Shown here: positions 1 to 9,516 of the stretch, one piece after another | Layout: each line of letters opens with the position of its first letter | Numbering within the stretch: position 1 is the stretch's first letter | Assembly: GCF_014773225.1 (NCBI RefSeq) | Contig: NZ_JACXAJ010000002.1 | Span: 1 to 64,000, forward strand | From: Pontibacter aquaedesilientis | GTDB taxonomy: Bacteria; Bacteroidota; Bacteroidia; Cytophagales; Hymenobacteraceae | Reading direction: 5' to 3' | Length of the DNA: 64,000 nt | Made by a program: the position numbers and the translations under genes | Notes under the pieces: model-generated | The model's input: only the letters and a program-made list of their open reading frames with translations | Databases searched by the model: none | What the model was told of the DNA's origin: nothing

Positions 1-72
1 AACAGAGAAGTTAAGCCCGGCTGCGCCGATGGTACTGGGGTCACACCCGGGAGAGTAGGTGGCCGCCAACCC
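1..72 (+). rRNA. rrf: 5S ribosomal RNA, 3' part (5' end outside window)
   Basis: The first 70 or so bases read as the distal part of a bacterial 5S rRNA: the AAGCCCGGCTGCGCCGATGG helix and loop region, then GGGAGAGTAGGTGGCCGCC, the usual 3' end that pairs with the missing 5' end. The exact 3' end is approximate. It implies that a 16S-23S-5S operon lies just before the window. A strong hairpin follows within 15 bases. Confidence 0.88.
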
Positions 73-82
73 CAACAACAGG

Positions 83-116
83 ACGGCCCCCGTTTCGCAA
101 GAGACGGGGGCCGTTC
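83..116 (+). terminator. Terminator hairpin after 5S rRNA
   Basis: A 14-bp GC-rich stem (83-96 with 101-114, one G-U pair) is closed by a GCAA tetraloop directly after the 5S rRNA. Only a short T pair follows, but position and stem strength fit termination or 3' processing of the rRNA operon. Confidence 0.75.
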
Positions 117-400
117 CGCGTTTAAGCCCAACCCAACCGCCGCCTAACCGCCGCACCAAGGCAGCCGGCCGAACCGGCAAACAGGGCTGGGCAGCGTGCG
201 CCATCTGCTGGGTCTCCCAGGCGGCGCATGACCCAAAGCAGGCGGCATGGCTAGAACACAGCAAAGAAACCTAACCGGGCCGCGGCAATATAATAGGGCG
301 AGCGACAGTCGGAACAGGCAATGGACGGAATCGTCAGGCTTTGTATGCAGAAGTGAAGTTAATTCTAGCCGGTTTTTAACCAAAAAAATATGAACAAAAA
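117..400. other. Gap between rRNA operon and M16 gene; no gene seen
   Basis: I see no tRNA cloverleaf and no plausible coding region; the short open frames have no recognisable protein. The one structure is an imperfect hairpin at 197-228 (outer arms 197-202/223-228, inner arms 208-212/216-220, TCT loop), perhaps part of the rRNA operon trailer. The right end is the minus-strand terminator of the next gene. Confidence 0.6.
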
Positions 401-432
401 GAAAGGGGCTCATCCATCTATGAGCCCCTTTC
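401..432 (-). terminator. Rho-independent terminator of the porU-porV-M16 transcript
   Basis: A perfect 13-bp stem (401-413 with 420-432) has a 6-nt loop. On the minus strand it follows the M16 stop by 17 bases and is succeeded by a U-rich tract. It closes the porU-porV-M16 transcription unit. Confidence 0.85.
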
Positions 433-448
433 ATTTTGAATTATAGTT

Positions 449-1729
449 TTACTTACTTTTCTTCCCAGCTACAGCAATTTTCAGTTCTTCAATGTTGAGG
501 TATTGCTGTGCAAGTTCTTTAATTTCTTTCGAAGTCACTCCTCTTATAGCTGTAATATAATTATTGTAGTGCTCCATAGGCAAATCTTGCAGGACAATGC
601 GTTTATACCTATCACATTGTTCAAATATGGTAGCTATGTCATTTAAGAACTTCCCAAGCATATAGTTTTTAACGACGTTTAGTTCGTCATCTGGTACCTC
701 TTCTGTCTGGAGAATCTTGATCTCTTTCTTAATCTCGTCTATTGTATTATTTGTAACCTCGTAATTTACATCTGTACCGATGTAAAAGAGACTATCATGT
801 TCTTTAGGAGATATGGCGGAGAAAATTCCGTAGGTATAGCCTTTGTCTTCTCGTATGTTACGCATCAACCTTGAACCGAAATACCCTCCTAAGATTTCGT
901 TTAATACAACTAATTTATGGTAGTCAGCATGGTGAATTGTTGGAAATTGTTTACCAACCCTAATGGACGACTGTAGACTGTCTGGCATATCCACAAAGTC
1001 ATAGCTCTCCTTGCCCAAAAGCAGTTTCTTATGGCCTTCGTTGGTATCACCTGCAAGAGTCAGTATTTCAATTTCGCGCTCTAATAGTTGTTGCAAGGAA
1101 TCATCAATGCTTCCACAGGCAAATACATCCAGGTTTTTTGTGCTAAACCTTGCCTTATAGAAGTTAACAAGCTCTTCCTTTGTTACACCATCCAAACCAT
1201 TTTCATCCAACCCAAATATATAGGGATGGTTAGCGCCATATACCAGTTTGGTAAAGCTATGTGTTGCCAGGTAACTATTCTTCTGTCGCTGAACTTTCAG
1301 GTTTTGCTGATTTCGCTTCTTGAGTAGGTTGAACTCCTCATCCGGGAAAGTAGGGTTCTGAATAACATCCAGTACCAAGGGCAGGAGCTCGGGTACATAC
1401 TTGCTCAGGCAATACAAAGTAAACTCTGAACGATCATACCCTTGATTGTTTTCAAAAGAAGCCCCATAGAAAGCAACTATTTCAGCGATTTGCTTTGCTG
1501 AATAGTTTAGCGTGCCTTCAAAGAGCATTTTGCCTGTCAGGTCCGATATACCCGCTTGAGGCTCGTACCACTTACCGGCCTTAAAAACAAAATCCAGCCT
1601 GATCACAGGCTGGGTTTCGCTTTTGATATAATGCAGTTTTGCTCCGTTGCTTAGGTGTGTAACTTCTGCGATCTGTAGTGTTACTGCTTCTATTTCGTGT
1701 ATTTCTGGTGCTTTGTTTCTATCAAGCAT
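449..1729 (-). CDS. M16 family peptidase homologue, non-catalytic subunit
   Basis: This 426-residue protein has the duplicated M16 (pitrilysin/mitochondrial processing peptidase) fold. The zinc signature HxxEH is absent: at residues 60-73 the family block reads GISDLTGKMLFEGT, so D, G and K stand where H, E and H should be. The C-terminal half keeps the substrate-binding R/Y block (SRLMRNIREDKGYTYG, residues 286-301). This is the pattern of the inactive partner in two-subunit M16 enzymes. The usual catalytic partner is not next to it; instead it lies 22 bases after porV and probably shares its transcript. No signal peptide is visible, so it may act in the cytoplasm or have a short N-terminus. 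The family call is firm; its physiological role is unknown. Confidence 0.85.
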   Translation of the reverse strand: MLDRNKAPEIHEIEAVTLQIAEVTHLSNGAKLHYIKSETQPVIRLDFVFKAGKWYEPQAGISDLTGKMLFEGTLNYSAKQIAEIVAFYGASFENNQGYDRSEFTLYCLSKYVPELLPLVLDVIQNPTFPDEEFNLLKKRNQQNLKVQRQKNSYLATHSFTKLVYGANHPYIFGLDENGLDGVTKEELVNFYKARFSTKNLDVFACGSIDDSLQQLLEREIEILTLAGDTNEGHKKLLLGKESYDFVDMPDSLQSSIRVGKQFPTIHHADYHKLVVLNEILGGYFGSRLMRNIREDKGYTYGIFSAISPKEHDSLFYIGTDVNYEVTNNTIDEIKKEIKILQTEEVPDDELNVVKNYMLGKFLNDIATIFEQCDRYKRIVLQDLPMEHYNNYITAIRGVTSKEIKELAQQYLNIEELKIAVAGKKSK

Positions 1730-1751
1730 TTGTAAATTGTAGATAGTATTT

Positions 1752-2876
1752 TTAATCTAAGTTAAGCGCTATGCTAAAACGCATTGTTTCTGCCAGTGGG
1801 TTGCCTTGTTCGCTTGGTATTAGGTAAGCAGCATCAATACCAAATTTCTGATAGCGGAGGCCAAGGCCTACCGAGATGTACTTACGGTTTCCCTTGTCTG
1901 GGTTTTCGTAGAAGTAACCTGCTCTGGCAGCAAATAGGTTGTTATACCAATACTCTATACCTCCTGAAAAGTTTATCTCTTTCAGCTCTTCGCTAAAGCC
2001 GCCTTCTGCATCGCCGAACGAAGTGAAGATACCACTTAATACAGTTTGAGTACTGTCTGCACCAGGAGAAGGAACCAATAGCTTGTTGGCGTCAAGCACA
2101 AAAGTAAGTGTATTGTACTGATCCAGATTGTAAGTGATGGCAGTACCCAGTTTTAGGTTGGTTGGGAGAAAATCTTTCTGATCACCGTTGGTATAGGCGA
2201 TTTTGCCACCAATGTTAGAGATGTTAGCACCCAGACCCAAGTTAAGGGTTTGCGTTATATCACGGTTGTAATACACGCCTACATCCACTGCGGCTGTATT
2301 GCCTGGCTTCGATTCAAATGGCTGAGCACCGCCGCCAATAGTCACGTTACCAGCTAAGTTGGAGCGTATAAAGCGTGCGCCTATACCTAGGCTGAAGTAC
2401 TCGCTAAGTGCTTGGCCATAAGCCAATGAAACGGCATACTCCTTTGGAGAGAACTCTGTGATATCATTGCCATTAGCGTCTATAAACTGGATGTCGCCCA
2501 GATCAAAGTAAAGCAGTGACGCAGAAATGGCTGAAGTTTCCGTCAGTTTTTTGTAACCAGACAGGTAACTCAGAGACATATCATCAACGATATTGCGGAG
2601 CCATGGCGAATAAGAAAAGCTTACGCTCATGTCGTTTTGCACAAAACCCAATTTAGCTGGGTTCCAATGTGGTGTATTGGCGTCGGGGCTTAAAGCAACG
2701 CCGGCGTCGCCTAAGGCGGCGGAGCGGGCATCGGGTGCCACTGTGAGGATCGGTACAGCGGTTGTCACGGTTCGGGAGTCCTGCCCGATAGTGCTCGTCT
2801 GTGCCGACGCAACATACACGGAAAAGAATGTAGCCACAAAAGCTGCGGCTTTCACAAGTAAAGTTTTCTTATACAT
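1752..2876 (-). CDS. porV: Type IX secretion system outer-membrane protein PorV (LptO)
   Basis: This 374-residue outer-membrane protein has a signal peptide (residues 1-25, VASA then QTST) followed by the conserved PorV N-terminus with the APDARSAALGDAGVA and NPAKLGF blocks, then alternating amphipathic strands of a FadL-like barrel. PorV binds T9SS clients leaving the SprA channel and carries them to the sortase PorU, encoded 49 bases upstream. The paired order porU-porV matches the arrangement in flavobacteria. The mature N-terminus begins with Gln. Identification is strong. Confidence 0.93.
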   Translation of the reverse strand: MYKKTLLVKAAAFVATFFSVYVASAQTSTIGQDSRTVTTAVPILTVAPDARSAALGDAGVALSPDANTPHWNPAKLGFVQNDMSVSFSYSPWLRNIVDDMSLSYLSGYKKLTETSAISASLLYFDLGDIQFIDANGNDITEFSPKEYAVSLAYGQALSEYFSLGIGARFIRSNLAGNVTIGGGAQPFESKPGNTAAVDVGVYYNRDITQTLNLGLGANISNIGGKIAYTNGDQKDFLPTNLKLGTAITYNLDQYNTLTFVLDANKLLVPSPGADSTQTVLSGIFTSFGDAEGGFSEELKEINFSGGIEYWYNNLFAARAGYFYENPDKGNRKYISVGLGLRYQKFGIDAAYLIPSEQGNPLAETMRFSIALNLD

Positions 2877-2925
2877 ATAAAGGGTGTTGATGCAAAATCA
2901 AATATAGAAATATTAGAGGATTTTA

Positions 2926-5900
2926 CTAATTCAATAGAACAAGTTTCTCAATTTTAGCTGTTGAAGCACCATCATATTGAGAACGTACAATGATTCTGTA
3001 AACGTATACTCCACGCGCCAGCGTGTCGTTAAATTCATCTTTCCCATTCCAGCTTAGCCCTGCCACATGCGATTGACTCGCATAGCTTGTTGTGTGCAGG
3101 GTCTTCACTAATTTTCCTGATACGGTAAATATTTGTATCTGGATATCTAAATTCTCGCCAGCACGGTTGTGATCAAAATGAAACGTAGTGCTGGTAGAGA
3201 AAGGATTAGGATAATTTAATATGTGGGATAACGCCAATTTTTCATTATTTGATACAATGAATTCCAAATATTCTTCTGCTGAATTATTGTGTGTATCCCA
3301 GGCTTTAAGTCTCAGGGAATGAGGACCAGCCGGTAAGTCCTTGAAAGGGTAGCGTATGCGGCCTGACTGGTAGTTATCCCGTTCTGAGGTGTAGTAATCA
3401 TTCAAAACGATCGCGTTAGCTGTTCCTTCATCCAGCACGGCAATTATCTCATGGCCCGACCCGATTCCTGAAGTATTAACCCCGTTTTCATCGAAAAGTT
3501 TGGCCAGTAGCACGGGGTGTTGGCTGGTGTTGCCGCCAAATATGAAGGACTCATCATCCATAAACAGCCTGATGGTCGGAGGGGTATTATCAGCCAGTAT
3601 ACCTTGGGTTGTTCCGCCAATAACGATGGTTGTATCAGCTCCCAAGGCATCATGTGTATTGTTGCTGGCATACAGGCTGATCTTGCCTGCGCCATACCTG
3701 TTATCAATGTCTTTGGGTACGACAAAGTTCAACTCAAACTGACCGGACTTTACCGTAGCTTGCCCATCAAATACAATATTTTCGCGAAGCTTCACAGGAA
3801 CAGGATTACTGCCTGGGGGCGGTGGACTCTTAGGGTCAACTACAAATTCGGGGGTTTTGTCGCCAAACGTCTGGCGTATCAGTTCTTTTTCATACACCGT
3901 CACATGCAGGTTCCCATTAAAGCCGCTTTCAGTAATCCCAGCAAGATTGGTTACTATACCTTTCAACGATACTTTGCCAAGTGCGCCCAGTGTGTCTTTG
4001 GCCGTTGCATGCCCATTGATATGGGTAATTCTGGTTTGAAGCTTGGGATAGGCAAGTTGTTGAGAAGGATCTGCTAGCAAGGTGAAATTGCGATTGTACA
4101 CGCCTCTTGAGCTACTGACATTGTCTGTCAGGCTGTTGTTTTTGGTGAGCTGTACCAAGTCGCCTAAACGGGGCATGCGACCATTCACAGGCGTAAAGGC
4201 TGTGCGGAAGAAGTTTCGGTTAAGTATACGGTTATCGCTCGAAAAGACAGGACGAGTGGTTGTGAGCATACCGATAGCACCACCTTGTGGACTTAGTAGC
4301 AATAGCTCGGCACCAGAAGAGCGGTTTGGGTTGTCGTAACGGCCAAACTCACAGGTAGCTGTCAGCAAAAAGGTCAGCCGGTCTTTGTTGCGCCAACTGT
4401 TCATCTGTGTGGTAGTGAGAATCTGCTCCCAGGCCCAACTCACCTCGTTGCCATGCCCGGTATAGTTTACAATCAGGGAACCCTGCTCCACGGCTTTGTC
4501 AATAGCGGCAACAGCTTCCGGGGAGCGTTGCCCGTTTGGCACGGTCTCTTGCCGATACAGATCCAGGTATACCTTATTGGGATTGTAGTTAGGCTGATTT
4601 CTCTCTAGATATTTAGCCAGAAACTCTGCGTCCTGCAGGTGCTCATTGTTATCGCCATCATCAGCTACAAACGTGACCTGACTGCGCCATTTGCCAAAGT
4701 GGTTCGGGCTGTCATAGGCTATAATTTTATCCACGACTGTTGCTGCTTCCATTGGTGTCTTGACAGGCAAGCGGCCTATACCTATGTCCAGCAACTGGTC
4801 TCCGGATATGTTCTCGGTCCACTCACCCTCATGGTCATCCAGAAAGCCATAGTAATCTTCAGAGGAATAGCTGGAAATGGGATGCAGGGATTGGCGTGAC
4901 TGGTAAACCGGGACAAAATTGGTATTGCCGGGCAGGCGGTTTTTATAGTCGTAGGAAGCGTCGCCCAAAAGCAGCAGGTATAGCACATCGCCACCACTTT
5001 TAGCGCTTCGCCTGTAAAGCATGCGCATGTAGTCGCGTATAGCGGTCACGTCCTGTGCACCGGATGAAAACTCATTGTATACCTGTCTGGTCGTGATGAC
5101 GATGGTGTTGAGGTTGCTGTGTTGCCGGCGGTGCGTTGCCAGCCGGTTCGCCTCGTTAAGAAAATTGGGGTGGGTGAGCACGACCAGATCCAAACGCCCG
5201 TCCAGGTTATGGCTATGCAGGTCCTGGTTCGCGACTTTGCCAAATGGCACAGGCTTCAAGCCGGCAGTGTTGCGAAACACGACGAACTCACGCAACACAT
5301 CGGTGGGTGCGCTAAAGCTGATGTCGGTATCAACAACTGTTTGCTGCACCACAGGACGCAGCGGATTCGTCACGTCCCATACCTGCGCGGTGGGCGGAGC
5401 ACCTGCGATGCGGAAAGTACTGACCGGAGTGGCCAGGCTAGTAATGGCGCGGAAACTGGTTTGATCGCCGTAAAGTTTAAGCTGGCGGACATAATGAAGT
5501 TCCAGGTAGTTAAGGTAGCCTATCGCTGTTGAATTGCCCCCTGTATTAAAATTAAAAGTGGCCTTTAGTTCTGTCGGCTGCCCAACTACCAGCTGGTTCA
5601 AGGTGTAGGTTTTCAGGCTATTAACTCCTTCGGGATGATAGGCGTAAGTACCGCGGCCGCTAATAGTTTGGGTACCGAGCAATTGGTTGTTGAGCCTGAT
5701 AGCAAAGGAACTCTCTGTCGCCGAGTTAGCCATCAGGAAAGCAGATAACCGGATGTCCGAGCCCGGCACAATGTCGGAAACCGGAAAACTGACCTCCCGC
5801 GAAGTATTGAAAATGCTGAAGTCTTCGCCATACCATTCACGGCCTGAGTAGACCATATTCCGAAGGTCACGCTCATGGTATAGCCGCTCATTATAACTTG

Positions 5901-6822
5901 TAAGGGTTTGCCCACTGCTACCTGCCTGACTACGTGCGTGCATGCGGACACCGTTTTCGGTACCTACTCTTATAAAGTAATAAGCTGTGTCGGAGTAGAT
6001 ATTATGCTGGTGCTGGAACCCTTGCGTACCGCCGGTATACTGCCAAGTATGCGGACCTTGTGCATAGAACAAGACATAATCGCCGTCATCGAAACGACCA
6101 TCTGCTTCGCCTGCCACCCAGATAGCATTCTCGATCAGATCATCCGGACGAGGAGCGCTGATGGCTTGCGGCAGTATTCCGCCGCCATTGCCGAACAACT
6201 GCAGCGTGCGTGGGTCCAACTGCTGTGTGTTCATGCCGAGTGATTGCAGCAAAGCTTTGTCAATGCGATGAATGCCTGTATTGGTTACCCCTATTTTGTA
6301 CCAGTTGCCAGTGCTCAGCACAGAAGCCGTGGCGAGGCCAGCCTGTGTGTTTTCAGTGCTCTGGGTAGCGGCGCTATGGGAGGTATAGGTATAGGAGAAA
6401 CTGATGAGTTTCTCCAGTTGCCCTGTCTGTGGGTTCAGCCGGATGGGCAGAATCGTGACGATGCTCTGCGGCAGCTTGTTTTGCGTGGCGTTGTTGAGAT
6501 GGATGGTAGGCTCCTGTCCGATGTCCTGTTTGCGGAACAGCCGCTGGTCCTCCGGCGAGAATGCTTCGTAGCGGGTATCCCGGAGCTGAAAACTGCCCAT
6601 GTGTGTACCCTGCAATTGTAAGCGGAAGTAAGGAAGCCGCTCAGTATAATCCACTGCAGCACCCGAGAAGACAGGAATCTTGTCTGGAAGGCCGTGTAAG
6701 GGAAGCGCTTTTTCATGCCCCTGCCACTGCAGGGTTACAGCCGCTGTTTGTGCCCATGCTCTTCCTGCAGGCAAGCCAAAACCTGATAGCAGGCAGGTAT
6801 AGAGGAGCAGAGAAAACCGCAT
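2926..6822 (-). CDS. porU: Type IX secretion system sortase PorU (C25 peptidase)
   Basis: The frame could start 18 codons earlier (6876), but 6822 gives a clean signal peptide ending AWA, then QTAA, so I chose it (1298 residues). The central region is a gingipain-like C25 domain: catalytic His in NYTGHGNE at about residue 790 and catalytic Cys in TATCEFGRYD at about 824. The C-terminus is a T9SS sorting domain (YPNPFSTSTTF, then GVYVYRI). PorU removes the sorting domain of secreted clients and attaches them to anionic lipopolysaccharide at the cell surface; in studied species its own sorting domain is retained. It heads the porU-porV-M16 unit. The N-terminal third is the poorly conserved beta-rich part of the family. 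Confidence 0.93.
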   Translation of the reverse strand: MRFSLLLYTCLLSGFGLPAGRAWAQTAAVTLQWQGHEKALPLHGLPDKIPVFSGAAVDYTERLPYFRLQLQGTHMGSFQLRDTRYEAFSPEDQRLFRKQDIGQEPTIHLNNATQNKLPQSIVTILPIRLNPQTGQLEKLISFSYTYTSHSAATQSTENTQAGLATASVLSTGNWYKIGVTNTGIHRIDKALLQSLGMNTQQLDPRTLQLFGNGGGILPQAISAPRPDDLIENAIWVAGEADGRFDDGDYVLFYAQGPHTWQYTGGTQGFQHQHNIYSDTAYYFIRVGTENGVRMHARSQAGSSGQTLTSYNERLYHERDLRNMVYSGREWYGEDFSIFNTSREVSFPVSDIVPGSDIRLSAFLMANSATESSFAIRLNNQLLGTQTISGRGTYAYHPEGVNSLKTYTLNQLVVGQPTELKATFNFNTGGNSTAIGYLNYLELHYVRQLKLYGDQTSFRAITSLATPVSTFRIAGAPPTAQVWDVTNPLRPVVQQTVVDTDISFSAPTDVLREFVVFRNTAGLKPVPFGKVANQDLHSHNLDGRLDLVVLTHPNFLNEANRLATHRRQHSNLNTIVITTRQVYNEFSSGAQDVTAIRDYMRMLYRRSAKSGGDVLYLLLLGDASYDYKNRLPGNTNFVPVYQSRQSLHPISSYSSEDYYGFLDDHEGEWTENISGDQLLDIGIGRLPVKTPMEAATVVDKIIAYDSPNHFGKWRSQVTFVADDGDNNEHLQDAEFLAKYLERNQPNYNPNKVYLDLYRQETVPNGQRSPEAVAAIDKAVEQGSLIVNYTGHGNEVSWAWEQILTTTQMNSWRNKDRLTFLLTATCEFGRYDNPNRSSGAELLLLSPQGGAIGMLTTTRPVFSSDNRILNRNFFRTAFTPVNGRMPRLGDLVQLTKNNSLTDNVSSSRGVYNRNFTLLADPSQQLAYPKLQTRITHINGHATAKDTLGALGKVSLKGIVTNLAGITESGFNGNLHVTVYEKELIRQTFGDKTPEFVVDPKSPPPPGSNPVPVKLRENIVFDGQATVKSGQFELNFVVPKDIDNRYGAGKISLYASNNTHDALGADTTIVIGGTTQGILADNTPPTIRLFMDDESFIFGGNTSQHPVLLAKLFDENGVNTSGIGSGHEIIAVLDEGTANAIVLNDYYTSERDNYQSGRIRYPFKDLPAGPHSLRLKAWDTHNNSAEEYLEFIVSNNEKLALSHILNYPNPFSTSTTFHFDHNRAGENLDIQIQIFTVSGKLVKTLHTTSYASQSHVAGLSWNGKDEFNDTLARGVYVYRIIVRSQYDGASTAKIEKLVLLN

Positions 6823-6989
6823 AGACAGGCAGGTATAAAAGTAAAGGATAAAGTGCTGTATAAATTTACAGAACAATATCCTTCCAACTAAATAAAAATG
6901 CGATTAAGTGCTGAGTCCGATCATGGGGCTTGGGTATCAACATCCTGCGTTTCGTCTACCGGGCCGCCAGTAGGCGCAGGTAGCGAACT

Positions 6990-7694
6990 TCAGGAAATAG
7001 AAGTTCGCTTGACGATGGACAATAAGATGTACAGCACGATGATGAGCGGTATAGCGGCAAATTTGACAAGAGCCAGTAGTATAACCGAAATCCCGAGGAA
7101 GATAAAGCGGGTGGCATTGTCCTTCCAGGTCAGGTTCTTGAATTTGAGCGCAAACAAGGGCAGTTCGGCCACCAGCAGGTATGAAAATATTGCCGTAACC
7201 GCCAGGAGGAAATAGGGATTCAGGATGATATTGTCGTACAAATTGCCCGATGTAGCCAGGATAAGGGGCAGTGAGCCGATGAACATAGAGCAGGCCGGTG
7301 TCGGGACGCCTATAAACGACTCCGCCTGCCGTGTGTCGATGTTGAATTTGGCCAGTCGCAAGGCTGAGAAAATCGTGAGTAGAAAACCAGCGAACGGGAG
7401 GATGTCGGCAGGTATACCCAGCACGGAGGCTTCAGCCTGCGAGAGCATGGCAAACATGATCGCCCCTGGCACGGCCCCAAAAGAAACCATATCGGCCAGC
7501 GAGTCCAGCTGTTTTCCAATCTCAGAGTAGGCCTGGAGCACGCGGGCCAGCATACCGTCCAGAAAATCGAAGATAGCCGCTATACCTATCAGATAGGCCG
7601 CATACTCCAATCGGAAGTTGAAAGCGAAATACAACGCCAGGCAACCGCAGAATAGGTTGAGGCATGTGATGGCGTTAGGTATGTGTTTTTTCAT
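6990..7694 (-). CDS. pssA: CDP-diacylglycerol--serine O-phosphatidyltransferase
   Basis: This integral membrane enzyme of 234 residues makes phosphatidylserine from CDP-diacylglycerol and serine, the first step toward phosphatidylethanolamine. The CDP-alcohol phosphatidyltransferase signature DGx2ARx8Gx3Dx3D is complete (DGMLAR then GKQLDSLAD, roughly residues 46-70). About six to eight hydrophobic helices follow, ending in a basic tail. The start lies 9 bases after the stop of the metallo-hydrolase gene, so the two are probably co-transcribed. The PssA assignment over PgsA rests on the N-terminal PNAITCLNLFCGCLA block typical of bacterial PssA. Confidence 0.92.
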   Translation of the reverse strand: MKKHIPNAITCLNLFCGCLALYFAFNFRLEYAAYLIGIAAIFDFLDGMLARVLQAYSEIGKQLDSLADMVSFGAVPGAIMFAMLSQAEASVLGIPADILPFAGFLLTIFSALRLAKFNIDTRQAESFIGVPTPACSMFIGSLPLILATSGNLYDNIILNPYFLLAVTAIFSYLLVAELPLFALKFKNLTWKDNATRFIFLGISVILLALVKFAAIPLIIVLYILLSIVKRTSIS

Positions 7695-7703
7695 CCGGTT
7701 GGC

Positions 7704-8342
7704 TTAGCGCAGGAAAGGGTTATACTGCTTCTCATAACGGATGGTGGTTTCGGGTCCGTGTCCCGGGTATACCACCGTTTCGTCTGGCAGCGTGAAAAGC
7801 TTGGTTCTGATACTGTTGATAAGGGTGTCGAAGTCGCCGCCGGGCAGGTCAGTACGGCCGATGCTGCCTTTGAAAAGCACATCGCCCCCAATGCATACCT
7901 TGTCTGGTTCGCTGTAAAATACCACATGGCCCGGTGCATGGCCCGGAGTAAAGCGTACCTGTAGCTCGGTGTTGCCGAATTTAACGGTATCGCCTTCTTT
8001 CAGGTAGTTGGCCGAGGCCTCCATGCCGCTATACATCGGGAAGCCATAGTTTGAGGCGTATACCGGCACCGACCGCAGGGTCTGCAAATCGGCTTCGTGT
8101 ATCTCGAGCTCCACACCATAGGTATCGGCCACAAATTTGTTGCCCAGTACGTGGTCGATGTGGCAGTGGGTGTTGAGCAGGCGCATCACTTTCAGGCTGT
8201 TTTTCTCGATGTAGCGCTTCAGCTCTTGCTGTTCGGCCTGGTCATAGCAGCCAGGGTCCACTACCACGCACTCTTTGGTGTCGTCGTGCAGCAGGTAAGT
8301 GTTTTCCTGGAAAGGGTTAAATGTAAGACAGGTAACGTTCAT
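7704..8342 (-). CDS. MBL-fold metallo-hydrolase (glyoxalase II-like)
   Basis: Start 8342 (MNVTCLTFNPFQENTYLL) is preferred over the longer frame from 8453, because the family begins there and the extension would overlap the divergent gene at 8424. The 212-residue protein has HxHxDH (THCHIDHVLGN), a downstream His (PGHAPGH), the bridging Asp (GGDVLFKGSIGRTD) and a final PGHGP His. These are the two-metal ligands of the YcbL/glyoxalase II-like branch, which hydrolyses thioesters such as S-lactoylglutathione in known members. The true substrate is not evident. No signal peptide is seen, so it is cytoplasmic. Confidence 0.9.
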   Translation of the reverse strand: MNVTCLTFNPFQENTYLLHDDTKECVVVDPGCYDQAEQQELKRYIEKNSLKVMRLLNTHCHIDHVLGNKFVADTYGVELEIHEADLQTLRSVPVYASNYGFPMYSGMEASANYLKEGDTVKFGNTELQVRFTPGHAPGHVVFYSEPDKVCIGGDVLFKGSIGRTDLPGGDFDTLINSIRTKLFTLPDETVVYPGHGPETTIRYEKQYNPFLR

Positions 8343-8423
8343 GGTGTTTTCGTTCACAGGGTAAGGCGCCACAATTTCGGCTTCTAAGTTACGAACTTCA
8401 GGCGTAAGTCGTAAATTGCCTGT

Positions 8424-9512
8424 ATGAATTATGATTACATCGTAGTGGGGCACGGCATTGCAGGCGCCATACTTGCCTATACCTTACGCAAACAAGGCCA
8501 GCAGGTGCTGGTGATCGACGAGCCCCGAGCAAATTCCGCCTCCCGTGTGGCAGCTGGCCTCATCAACCCGGTGGCTGGTAAGCGTTTTGCAAAGTCCTGG
8601 CTAGTGGATACGCTGCTACCCTTTGCCGATAGCTTCTATGATGAGCTGGAGGACCGTTTCCAGAAAAAGCTTTTTCACCATAAGCCGATCTACAAGATAT
8701 TCTCTACCATAGAGGAGCAGAACAATTGGATGGCTAAGAGCGCCGGTGACAACTGGAGTGCTTACATTGGGGCTACCCATACCCAGAGCACAGGAGTGGA
8801 ATCGGTACAGGACCGGTTTGGCGGCATCATGATCAGACAGGGGGGCTACCTGCTCGTGGCCGATACCCTGGACCTACTCACCAACGAACTGTTGGAGGCG
8901 GGGCTTCTTTTGCCAGAGCGATTTGACGTGTCGCAACTGCAGTTGACAGAACAGGGGGTATCCTACAAAAACATCAGGGCCGGCCACCTGGTTTTCTGCG
9001 AGGGGTGGCAGGTCGTGCATAATCCCTATTTCAGGTGGTTGCCGTTGCAGCCTACCAAAGGGGAGGTGCTGGAGGTGGAGACACAGGATTTTAACCCGGA
9101 ATGTATCTATAATAAAGCCGTTTACGTTGTTCCGGTAGGTGAGGGCCGCTTCAAAATTGGCGCAACCTACAATTGGCGCCAGGCCGACGAGTTGCCTACC
9201 CCCGAAGGGAAAGCAGAACTGACGGAACGATTTGAGCAGATCACTTCCCAGCCGTATCACGTAAAGAAGCATTGGGCCGGCATTCGACCTGCTGTCCGCG
9301 ACCGTCGTCCGCTCATGGGGCGGCACCCGGAGCATGCCCAGCTGAGTGTCTTCAACGGGATGGGCTCCAAAGGAGTGCTGATGGCGCCATACCTGGCTGA
9401 TATGTTTGGCAATGCGTTGATGGGCAAGGGGGAGGTGCTGCCGGATGTACAGATTTCAAGATATTATTCGTTATATTACGACTACTTAAAACACCAGAAC
9501 CACGAACTCTAA
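8424..9512 (+). CDS. FAD-dependent oxidoreductase (DadA/ThiO-like)
   Basis: This 362-residue flavoprotein has an N-terminal Rossmann dinucleotide fold with GxGxxG at residues 9-14 (VVGHGIAGA) and the DAO-family layout: an FAD-binding half, an inserted substrate domain and a C-terminal FAD block (RPAVRDRRPLMG, then NGMGSKGVLMAP). Members oxidise amines or amino acids; the substrate here is unknown. It is the first of three tightly spaced plus-strand genes, with only 4 bases to the next. It is divergent from the metallo-hydrolase gene over about 80 bases. Confidence 0.88.
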   Translation: MNYDYIVVGHGIAGAILAYTLRKQGQQVLVIDEPRANSASRVAAGLINPVAGKRFAKSWLVDTLLPFADSFYDELEDRFQKKLFHHKPIYKIFSTIEEQNNWMAKSAGDNWSAYIGATHTQSTGVESVQDRFGGIMIRQGGYLLVADTLDLLTNELLEAGLLLPERFDVSQLQLTEQGVSYKNIRAGHLVFCEGWQVVHNPYFRWLPLQPTKGEVLEVETQDFNPECIYNKAVYVVPVGEGRFKIGATYNWRQADELPTPEGKAELTERFEQITSQPYHVKKHWAGIRPAVRDRRPLMGRHPEHAQLSVFNGMGSKGVLMAPYLADMFGNALMGKGEVLPDVQISRYYSLYYDYLKHQNHEL

Positions 9513-9516
9513 GCGC

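Noticed and set aside
144..434. Minus-strand 96-codon open frame beside the 5S rRNA
   Set aside because: It runs through the terminator hairpin at 401-432 and has no recognisable protein features; an open frame in GC-rich spacer by chance.
6898..7215. 105-codon plus-strand frame over the end of pssA
   Set aside because: Overlaps pssA antisense, with no family pattern.
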